NCBI GenBank assembly: GCA_003555185.1
Contig: PWFZ01000146.1
Location: 1 to 11,480 of the forward strand
DNA length: 11,480 nucleotides
Direction: 5' to 3'
From: Balneolaceae bacterium
GTDB lineage: Bacteria > Bacteroidota > Rhodothermia > Balneolales > Balneolaceae
The position numbers and the translations under genes are program-made. Numbering within the stretch: position 1 is the first letter of the stretch; each line of letters starts with the position of its first letter. Of this stretch, positions 1-4,782 are shown piece by piece. A model generated the notes under the pieces. The model was not told the origin of the DNA. It was given only the letters and a program-made list of their open reading frames with translations, and did no database searches.

Positions 1-205
1 CCCCCCTGTCTACTGATGCCTTTAACCCCCTCTTTATATATTGAGAAGCGGTGGGGCCAATAGTACCTGTGACACGGATTATGCTGACAGTGCCTGCATT
101 TTCTTCATCATTTGAAAGATTAAGGGTATCCGTATCCTGCATAACAAATGCAGTTCCCGTAATGAACAGAATGGTAGCAACGATAATATTTAGTTTTTTC
201 ATCAT
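1..205 (-). CDS. NfeD-like membrane-bound ClpP-class serine protease, N-terminal fragment
   Basis: Only the first 68 codons are inside the window; the gene runs off the left edge. Reading leftwards from tandem ATG codons at 205-203 and 202-200, the product starts with MMKKLNIIVATILF, a typical lysine-plus-hydrophobic signal sequence. An acidic linker rich in D, E and N follows, then VSIIRVTGTIGPTASQYIKR at about residues 41-60. This last stretch resembles the first beta strand and helix of the ClpP-like domain of NfeD/STOPP proteases, which read roughly V-x-V-I-x-I-x-G-x-I-x-P-x-x-x-x-Y-x-x-R. In the family, this exported serine protease domain precedes membrane segments and an OB-fold domain, and the protein acts at the inner membrane on membrane substrates such as stomatins. 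The catalytic Ser and Lys lie outside the window, so activity cannot be judged. Another in-frame ATG lies 24 bases upstream, but the signal peptide favours 205 or 202. The family assignment is inferred from a short segment. Confidence 0.6.
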   Translation of the reverse strand, partial: MMKKLNIIVATILFITGTAFVMQDTDTLNLSNDEENAGTVSIIRVTGTIGPTASQYIKRGLKASVDRG

Positions 206-239
206 ACTATTACAATCTAACGCTATCATATATGGTTCC

Positions 240-266
240 AAAAAGAGATTATTCACCTCTTTTTTG
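240..266. repeat. 9-bp AT-rich inverted repeat in the nfeD-like 5' untranslated region
   Basis: AAAAAAGAG (240-248) and CTCTTTTTT (258-266) are perfect reverse complements separated by 9 bases. On the minus strand the repeat lies between the candidate promoter and the nfeD-like start. The stem is mostly A-T, so it would be weak, and no function can be assigned. Confidence 0.4.
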
Positions 267-300
267 TAAACTCATAATACTCAATTCGATAATTAATTTT

Positions 301-308
301 CAAAAATA
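301..308 (-). promoter_or_regulatory. Candidate Bacteroidota -7 promoter element for the nfeD-like gene
   Basis: On the minus strand, positions 308-301 read TATTTTTG, an exact match to the Bacteroidota -7 consensus TAnnTTTG. It lies about 95 bases upstream of the nfeD-like start codon. No -33 TTTG/TTG is seen at the usual spacing (the nearest, at 339-336, is too far), so this is half of a promoter at best. Confidence 0.35.
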
Positions 309-349
309 CATCTCCTATTCCACTAATATTACCTTCAAAGTAACCGGTA

Positions 350-379
350 TTTGTAAAACATCACGTGTCTAACTATTTC
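350..379 (+). promoter_or_regulatory. Candidate promoter for the arginine leader and argF
   Basis: TTTG at 350-353 is followed after exactly 20 bases by TATTTC at 374-379. The spacing fits the Bacteroidota -33/-7 arrangement, but the -7 half only partly matches TAnnTTTG. Transcription would start near 385-390, leaving about 30 bases before the leader peptide ATG at 418. A transcript must start somewhere upstream of 418 for the attenuator to work, which is the main reason for listing this weak match. Confidence 0.3.
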
Positions 380-417
380 CCCTTGCATTTATATCGAAAA
401 AGAGAGAGCTTTCTTGT

Positions 418-483
418 ATGAAATTTGACGCACACAATATTTTTTCTACTTCTCTTCGCCGTCGCCGCCGCTCAGGCGTGTGA
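418..483 (+). CDS. Arginine-rich leader peptide of the arg attenuator (21 aa)
   Basis: This is a short open reading frame from ATG (418-420) to TGA (481-483). The product begins MKFDAHNIF and carries five arginines in a row at residues 14-18, encoded CGC CGT CGC CGC CGC (457-471), then Ser-Gly-Val and stop. A purine run (396-408) sits about ten bases before the ATG and could help initiation. Directly downstream lie mutually exclusive antiterminator and terminator structures, then the gene for ornithine carbamoyltransferase, an arginine biosynthesis enzyme. This is the layout of leader peptides such as those of the his and trp operons, where clustered codons for the end product sense its charged tRNA. 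The peptide itself need have no function; its translation would be the sensor. Assignment rests on the codon run, the RNA structures and the downstream gene together. It is easily missed in annotation because of its size. Confidence 0.85.
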   Translation: MKFDAHNIFSTSLRRRRRSGV

Positions 484-522
484 CTTTAGTGTGTAATATC
501 TAAAAAGTTTTCACAACGCCTG
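473..522 (+). promoter_or_regulatory. Antiterminator helix of the arginine attenuator
   Basis: Positions 473-479 (CAGGCGT) pair perfectly with 516-522 (ACGCCTG). After one bulged base (515), 480-483 (GTGA) pairs with 511-514 (TCAC). After a three-T bulge (508-510), 484-487 (CTTT) pairs with 504-507 (AAAG). That gives 15 pairs closed by a 16-base loop. The helix consumes most of the 5' arm of the terminator, so the two cannot coexist. It also contains the leader stop codon, so a ribosome finishing the leader would cover its 5' half and favour termination. A ribosome stalled at the first Arg codons (from 457) would leave it free. A short competing 1:2 pairing is possible (CACAC 431-435 with GTGTG 478-482, or CGCC 466-469 with GGCG 475-478). 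Confidence 0.75.
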
Positions 523-553
523 CTTAATTCATTTTGAGCAGGCGTTTTTTTTT
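515..553 (+). terminator. Intrinsic terminator of the argF leader (attenuator)
   Basis: A perfect 10-bp stem, AACGCCTGCT (515-524) with AGCAGGCGTT (537-546), has a 12-base loop and an uninterrupted T run through 553. It sits after the Arg leader peptide and before the argF start. No gene ends immediately upstream on this strand except the leader peptide, so its likely role is conditional termination in front of argF rather than closing an operon. Confidence 0.9.
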
Positions 554-616
554 GCTTTCCACTTTTTTCAGATGGCAAAATCAAATTTCTACAACCCTCA
601 CAAAAATTATAGATCC

Positions 617-1588
617 ATGAACCATTTTTTAACCATTGGGGAATACAGCCCCGAAACCATCCAACACTTTATCGACGTCAGTGAGCAGCTACATAAGTCG
701 AAAGAACTAGTTCTTACTTCGAAAAACATAGCATTCATATTCGAAAAACCATCACTTCGAACCAAAGTAGGCACCGAAGCAGCCATTAATCAGTTAGGCG
801 GTAACGTCATTCATGTGGAATCGGACCTCGTTTTATCCAGCGGTAAAGCCGTTCCGTTTAGCTGCAGAGAATCACTTTACGACGCAATGAAAAACCTGTC
901 TCTTTGGTGTGATGCCGTTTTTGCCAGGGTCTACTCCCATCAAACACTGCAGAAAATGAAAGAGTATGGAAATATTCCGGTAATAAACGCGCTATGCGAT
1001 GATCATCATCCCATGCAGGCACTTGCGGATCTCTACACGCTTCAGCAAACATTCGGAAAGGATCAAAAACTCACCATTTCATTCATTGGTGACGCAAACA
1101 ATGTGTCATTTTCCTTAATCGAAATTGCGTTAAAGTTTGGTCATACCGTCCATTTTTCTGCACCGGAGAAATACTCCTGGCCTGATGAAACCCTGAATTA
1201 CTTCGCCCTTTTAGCAACGGAATACAGTGGTTTTTTTATGCAATTCAACGATCCGTTTGATGCCGTCTCCAATGCGGATGCTGTTTATACCGACACTTTT
1301 ATTTCTATGGGTGAAGAGCATCTGTACGAAGATAAAATCAACCATTTTGAACCTTATCAGATTAATGAAAAGCTTTTCAATGAAGCCGGAAAAGAAGCCG
1401 CTTTTATGCACTGTCTTCCTGCTCACCGTGGCGTGGAAGTAACGAACGAGGTAATTGATCATCCCAACTCTTTGGTTTATCAACAGGCTGAAAACCGAAT
1501 GGTGGTTTCGAAGGGTATTTTCGCATCGCTTCTTACGGGTGAGGCAAAGGAATTCAAAACAAATGGAGTATTAAGTGTCCCCTCTTGA
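617..1588 (+). CDS. argF: Ornithine carbamoyltransferase
   Basis: Cytoplasmic enzyme that transfers the carbamoyl group from carbamoyl phosphate to L-ornithine, giving citrulline. With numbering from ATG 617, the carbamoyl phosphate loop EKPSLRTK is at 43-50 (Lys replaces the usual final Arg), Arg104 lies in the FARVYSH segment, and HPMQALADL starts at 131 (the family has HPCQ or HPTQ). The ornithine-side motifs are D226-TFI-SMG (to 232) and HCLPAHRG from 265. These favour ornithine rather than N-acetyl- or N-succinylornithine as substrate. An in-frame ATG at 572 would add 15 residues. I prefer 617 because the protein then begins MNHFLTI as the family usually does, at 323 aa, and an A-rich stretch precedes it, whereas 572 lies just behind the terminator T tract. 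The last four codons and the stop come from a palindromic repeat. Expression is probably controlled by the arginine attenuator upstream; argG follows. Confidence 0.93.
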   Translation: MNHFLTIGEYSPETIQHFIDVSEQLHKSKELVLTSKNIAFIFEKPSLRTKVGTEAAINQLGGNVIHVESDLVLSSGKAVPFSCRESLYDAMKNLSLWCDAVFARVYSHQTLQKMKEYGNIPVINALCDDHHPMQALADLYTLQQTFGKDQKLTISFIGDANNVSFSLIEIALKFGHTVHFSAPEKYSWPDETLNYFALLATEYSGFFMQFNDPFDAVSNADAVYTDTFISMGEEHLYEDKINHFEPYQINEKLFNEAGKEAAFMHCLPAHRGVEVTNEVIDHPNSLVYQQAENRMVVSKGIFASLLTGEAKEFKTNGVLSVPS

Positions 1589-1733
1589 AGGGGGAAGGCT
1601 CCGCTGAGCGGAGACAGGGGGATGACTCTTTGAGCGTTGATTGGGAGTTTACATTGATTTGTAGCTCATAATCCTCACTATCATCCCCCTCAGCACTTAC
1701 GTGCTTCTGCCCCCTTCAAAGGGGGACTTTTTT
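1574..1733. repeat. Pair of inverted REP-like palindromic repeats between argF and argG
   Basis: Two related units of about 50 bases face each other. The left unit is 1574-1625 and the right is 1681-1728. The reverse complement of the right matches the left at its outer part (a CCCC..TTGAAGGGGG hairpin) and its inner end (GGGGGATGA). Their middles differ but are each palindromic: CTCCGCTGAGCGGAG on the left, GCACTTACGTGC on the right. This look, a CCCCCTT/AAGGGGG hairpin plus a variable hairpin plus GGGGGATGA, is that of interspersed repeats in genomes of this group (from memory). The left unit overlaps the argF 3' end. Confidence 0.75.
1710..1733 (+). terminator. Terminator-like hairpin in the argF-argG spacer
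   Basis: CCCCCTT (1710-1716) pairs with AAGGGGG (1719-1725), and a run of six T follows at 1728-1733 after a two-base gap. It is part of the right-hand repeat unit. If active it would reduce read-through from argF into argG. The tip is very tight, so the true stem is probably one or two pairs shorter. Confidence 0.45.
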
Positions 1734-1766
1734 ACAACCAAATTATAAACACAACAAACCAACACC

Positions 1767-3035
1767 ATGAAAAATCAGACCACATATAAAAAAGTAGCAT
1801 CACACGAAGCGGAAAAAGGATCATTTAACACTTGTCTGTTGCTCTACTCCGGCGGACTCGATACCAGCATGATGCTGAAATGGATTCAAGAGGAGTATGA
1901 GTGCGACGTTATTGCACTCACTATTAATATTGGCCAGACCGCCGATAATTTGGACGCCATAAAACAAAAAGCTCTCAAATTGGGAGCAAAAGATGCCATT
2001 GTATATGATGCAAAGGAACAATTTGCCGAGCTTTGCACCGAAGCGGTAAAAGCCAATGCTGATTATCAGGGAGGCTATGCATTGGGATGTCCGCTGGGAA
2101 GAGTGATGATTTCACAGTTAGCCGCTCAGTTTGCGGCAGAGTTCGGCTGCGAAGTAATCGCTCACGGCTGCACTGGAAAAGGGAATGATCAGGTTCGGTT
2201 CGAAGGATACATCACCACGCTGAATCCGGATCTAAAAATTATCGCACCGGTTAGGGAGTGGAGCATGGGGCGTGACGAGCAGATTGCCTATGCCATTGAA
2301 AACGGAATTCCTGTTGATCAAACACAGAAAAGTCCCTATTCCTACGATGAAAATATGTGGGCAAATACCGGCGAAGGGGGTGAGATTGAAAATCCTGAGC
2401 TGATTCCCCCTATCGAAAAGATTCTGAAATGGGCGAACACTCCACAGCAGGCCCCTGATGAAGAGGAACTTGTGAAGATTGGATTTGAGAATGGTGATCC
2501 GGTTTCACTGAATGGAATTGAGTATGACAAAAAAGATCTGATTTTGTTGCTAAACGAAATCGGCGGCAAACACGCCGTTGGTGTTTTCAATCTGATTGAA
2601 GACCGAATTGTGGGTCTAAAAGTTAGAGGCGTTTATGAAAATCCGGCAGCTACTGTGCTAATTCAGGCACACAAAAACCTGGAGCAGCTTGTATCCACAA
2701 GAGAAGAGAATGAGCTGAAAGGATTTATGGATCAAAAGTGGGCATATCTCATCTATGGTGCCAAATATTTTGAACCGGTGATGGATAATATCAGAGCATT
2801 CATCAACGAACAGAACAAAAAAGTAACCGGAGAAGTGACACTGAAACTCTATAAAGGCAATTGTGATGTGGTTGCGCTGAAATCTCCCTATTCGCTGTTT
2901 GATGAGAACCTTGCTACATTTAATAAGTCAGCTGCATTTAACCAGAATGCCTCGGCCGGGTTTATTGAACTTTGGAATCTACCACAGAAAACAGCTTATC
3001 AGCTAAAGCATGCAGTGAAAAAGGAGGTTGTATAG
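1767..3035 (+). CDS. argG: Argininosuccinate synthase
   Basis: ATP-dependent ligase that joins citrulline and aspartate to make argininosuccinate (with AMP and PPi) in the cytoplasm, the penultimate step to arginine. The N-type ATP pyrophosphatase P-loop YSGGLDTS is at residues 27-34. The family signature HGCTGKGNDQVRFE is at 133-146 and binds nucleotide and aspartate. KSPYSYDENMW follows at 188-198. The C-terminal half keeps the family's PAATVLIQAH, TGEVTLKLYKGN and SPYSLFDENLATF segments. At 422 residues it is slightly longer than the usual 400 or so, mainly through a polar N-terminal extension of about 18 residues before the first beta strand. The ATG at 1767 is the only obvious start, with an A-rich but not Shine-Dalgarno upstream region. 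It lies 178 bases after argF across repeat DNA, so co-transcription is plausible but not certain. Confidence 0.96.
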   Translation: MKNQTTYKKVASHEAEKGSFNTCLLLYSGGLDTSMMLKWIQEEYECDVIALTINIGQTADNLDAIKQKALKLGAKDAIVYDAKEQFAELCTEAVKANADYQGGYALGCPLGRVMISQLAAQFAAEFGCEVIAHGCTGKGNDQVRFEGYITTLNPDLKIIAPVREWSMGRDEQIAYAIENGIPVDQTQKSPYSYDENMWANTGEGGEIENPELIPPIEKILKWANTPQQAPDEEELVKIGFENGDPVSLNGIEYDKKDLILLLNEIGGKHAVGVFNLIEDRIVGLKVRGVYENPAATVLIQAHKNLEQLVSTREENELKGFMDQKWAYLIYGAKYFEPVMDNIRAFINEQNKKVTGEVTLKLYKGNCDVVALKSPYSLFDENLATFNKSAAFNQNASAGFIELWNLPQKTAYQLKHAVKKEVV

Positions 3036-3040
3036 TAGCT

Positions 3041-3084
3041 ATCTCCCCTCGCGCTTGCGTCCCGACCCATCGGGAAGGGGAGAT
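3041..3084. repeat. Nested hairpin in the argG-argH spacer
   Basis: ATCTCCCC (3041-3048) pairs with GGGGAGAT (3077-3084), enclosing a second perfect hairpin TCCCGA (3060-3065) with TCGGGA (3070-3075). It starts six bases after the argG stop. A weaker hairpin, AATCATC (3088-3094) with GATGATT (3100-3106), followed by a few T, lies just beyond. This looks like REP-type intergenic repeat material and could also stabilise the argG mRNA 3' end. Confidence 0.65.
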
Positions 3085-3110
3085 CATAATCATCGTTCAG
3101 ATGATTTTTG

Positions 3111-3177
3111 CGAGGGGTGTAATTAAGGGTCGTAATAAATTTATGCCTTTTTAATGGTTTGTGGTGAACACCCCTCG
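3111..3177. repeat. 10-bp inverted repeat in the argG-argH spacer
   Basis: CGAGGGGTGT (3111-3120) and ACACCCCTCG (3168-3177) are perfect reverse complements 47 bases apart. The GC-rich arms flank an AT-rich interior, as expected for the two ends of a small palindromic repeat unit. No reading frame inside looks genuine. Confidence 0.6.
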
Positions 3178-3199
3178 TCTGCCTTCGCTGCTGCATCCA

Positions 3200-3221
3200 C
3201 TCCCTGCCGGTTGGCGGGGAG
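3200..3221. repeat. GC-rich hairpin just upstream of argH
   Basis: CTCCCTGCC (3200-3208) pairs with GGCGGGGAG (3213-3221) through nine pairs, one a G-T wobble, with a GGTT loop. It ends 32 bases before the argH start. No long T run follows, so it is more likely repeat DNA than a terminator. Confidence 0.55.
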
Positions 3222-3253
3222 ACTTTCATTTTCATCCATAATCAACTAAAATA

Positions 3254-4558
3254 ATGACAAAAATCTGGCAAAAGAGCACAACCGATACACAGTCTGATAC
3301 CGCAAAAAAGGTAGAAACCTTCACGGTAGGTAATGATTACGCACTAGACCAAATACTGGTGCCCTACGACGTAAAAGCATCGAAAGTTCACGCGTCGGCA
3401 CTTCGGAAAGCCGGCATCTTAACTCAGGAAGAACTTCAAAAGTTGCATTCCGCTCTTGACGAAATTTTAAAAATCTGGAAAAAAGGAGATTTCGTAATTA
3501 CCGTGGAAGATGAGGATATGCACACGGCTATTGAAAATTATTTAATTGAGAAACTGGGTGATCTCGGTAAAAAAATTCATACGGCTCGCTCACGAAATGA
3601 CCAGGTGCTCACAGCGATGCGGCTTTATGAAAAAGAAAAGCTATCGGATATTTTAAAGAAGGCAAAAGAATGCGCAACTCTGCTTCTTAATTTTGCAGAA
3701 TCTTATAAAACAATGCCGATGCCGGGGTTTACCCACACCCGAAAAGCGATGCTCAGCAGTGTGGGACTTTGGGCTGGAGGTTTTGCTGAGTTGCTAATTC
3801 TACAAATTCACTCATCAACAGGAGTATCAACACTTATTAACAGGTCCCCGCTGGGCAGTGCCGCCGGTTTTGGAACAACCTTCGATATCGATCGCGATTT
3901 TGAAGCCATGGAACTTGGTTTTGAATCTCCTCTTATTTGCTCGACAACCTCACAATTATCCAGAGGGTTTACAGAGCTTCAGCTTGTTCAATTTCTATCT
4001 TCACTAACATCCATAACCAATCGGTTCGCCTCCGATGTGATACAGTACAGCAGTGAATCTTACCACTATTTTGACTTCGATGAATTAGTCTGTACCGGTT
4101 CATCCATTATGCCACAAAAGAAAAACCCTGACGTTGCTGAATTGATCCGGGGACATCACGCCGTTATAACCGGGCACGCTACAACATTGCAAATGTTAAC
4201 CACTAACCTAACAAGTGGGTATCACCGCGATTTACAGCTCTCCAAAGAGCATGTAGTAGATGCACTTGAAAAAACAGAGCAAGTGTTAAAATCAACTCAA
4301 TTACTGATTAAGCACATGGTGCCAAATAAAAAAGCACTCACAAATTCGTGCAGCAGTGAAATTTTTGCCGCAGAGGCTGCTTATGAACTGGTAAAACAGG
4401 AAGGGATGTCGTTCAGGGAGGCGTATCGAAAAGTAGCCACAGACCCGGTCTTATCGGACACACTTACAGCTCGGGAAGTACTGCAAAGGTGCTCACATAT
4501 CGGGTCTCCGGGAAATCCGGGAATAGACCGATTAAAACAACTGCTGAAAGAATTGTAA
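3254..4558 (+). CDS. argH: Argininosuccinate lyase
   Basis: Splits argininosuccinate into arginine and fumarate in the cytoplasm; active as a homotetramer in the aspartase/fumarase superfamily. Motifs in order: EDEDMHTAIE at 85-94 (family E-D-x-H-x-x-x-E), TARSRNDQ at 110-117, PGFTHTRKA at 157-165 with the conserved His161, the mobile-loop signature GSSIMPQKKNPD at 282-293 containing the catalytic serine, and YHRDLQLSKE at 323-332. The family usually has THLQ-A-QP where this protein has THTRKA, a variation that leaves the His intact. Length of 434 is slightly short of the usual 450-470 but both ends look complete: the N-terminus starts with the expected K-x-W and the C-terminus ends in an amphipathic helix. 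It is the third arg gene on the strand, 218 bases after argG across palindromic repeats. No strong terminator follows. Confidence 0.95.
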   Translation: MTKIWQKSTTDTQSDTAKKVETFTVGNDYALDQILVPYDVKASKVHASALRKAGILTQEELQKLHSALDEILKIWKKGDFVITVEDEDMHTAIENYLIEKLGDLGKKIHTARSRNDQVLTAMRLYEKEKLSDILKKAKECATLLLNFAESYKTMPMPGFTHTRKAMLSSVGLWAGGFAELLILQIHSSTGVSTLINRSPLGSAAGFGTTFDIDRDFEAMELGFESPLICSTTSQLSRGFTELQLVQFLSSLTSITNRFASDVIQYSSESYHYFDFDELVCTGSSIMPQKKNPDVAELIRGHHAVITGHATTLQMLTTNLTSGYHRDLQLSKEHVVDALEKTEQVLKSTQLLIKHMVPNKKALTNSCSSEIFAAEAAYELVKQEGMSFREAYRKVATDPVLSDTLTAREVLQRCSHIGSPGNPGIDRLKQLLKEL

Positions 4559-4572
4559 AATTTTGTTTTACA
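4554..4572 (+). terminator. Weak AT-rich hairpin at the argH stop codon
   Basis: TGTAAAA (4554-4560) and TTTTACA (4566-4572) pair around a five-base loop, overlapping the argH stop codon. The stem is nearly all A-T and has no T tract after it. It is the only candidate for a 3' end signal behind argH, but a poor one. Confidence 0.2.
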
Positions 4573-4594
4573 TCCATCCCAAATCAGCACTATT

Positions 4595-4608
4595 GGAAAG
4601 CGCTTTTA
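4595..4608. promoter_or_regulatory. LacI-family-like operator upstream of susC
   Basis: The centre AAAGCGCTTT (4597-4606) is a perfect 10-bp palindrome and fits the LacI/GalR half-site core AAnCGnTT. In the flanks, 4595-4608 agree with about 12 of 14 positions of a CcpA-type cre pattern. It lies some 95 bases upstream of the candidate susC promoter and 37 bases after argH. No LacI-family regulator gene is in the window, so the regulator is unknown. Confidence 0.35.
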
Positions 4609-4690
4609 ATAAGTCTACACTTAATATTTTAAGGATTAAATATGTATTATTGACTTTAATTTAGTCTTTTCAATAGATAGTTGCCTTTAA

Positions 4691-4724
4691 TTGACACTAT
4701 TACGTCTTTATATAATTACCTTTT
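4691..4724 (+). promoter_or_regulatory. Candidate promoter for the susCD pair
   Basis: TACCTTTT at 4717-4724 differs from the Bacteroidota -7 motif TAnnTTTG only at the last base. TTG at 4691-4693 could serve as the -33 element, although 23 intervening bases is slightly long. A start near 4731 would leave a leader of about 50 bases before susC. The whole 224-base spacer is AT-rich and holds no gene. Confidence 0.35.
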
Positions 4725-4782
4725 AAAGTGTAAAATCACGTAAATGTGTATCGCTATTTCTTATAATTAAATACTAAACTTC

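Noticed and set aside
240..266. Inverted repeat as a terminator
   Set aside because: No gene ends next to it on either strand and the stem is almost all A-T. It is listed only as a repeat.
51..269. 72-codon plus-strand ORF
   Set aside because: It is antisense to the nfeD-like gene and its upstream region. The minus-strand frame has a signal peptide and family similarity, whereas this frame has neither.
206..417. ArgR-type ARG box as an alternative explanation for arginine control
   Set aside because: No convincing TGAATnnnnATTCA-like palindrome was found upstream of the leader; the attenuator structure explains control better.
1574..3221. CRISPR array or insertion sequence in the arg spacers
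   Set aside because: The repeats are few, inverted and unevenly spaced, with no transposase reading frame or direct target duplication visible.
2972..3235. Two overlapping ORFs across the argG 3' end and the argG-argH spacer
   Set aside because: Both run through palindromic repeat DNA and the argG end, with no recognisable protein features or start signals.
4691..4716. Sigma-70-like TTGACA with TATAAT upstream of susC
   Set aside because: The spacer is only 14 bases, too short for a standard sigma-70 promoter; the Bacteroidota -7 match at 4717-4724 is more plausible.
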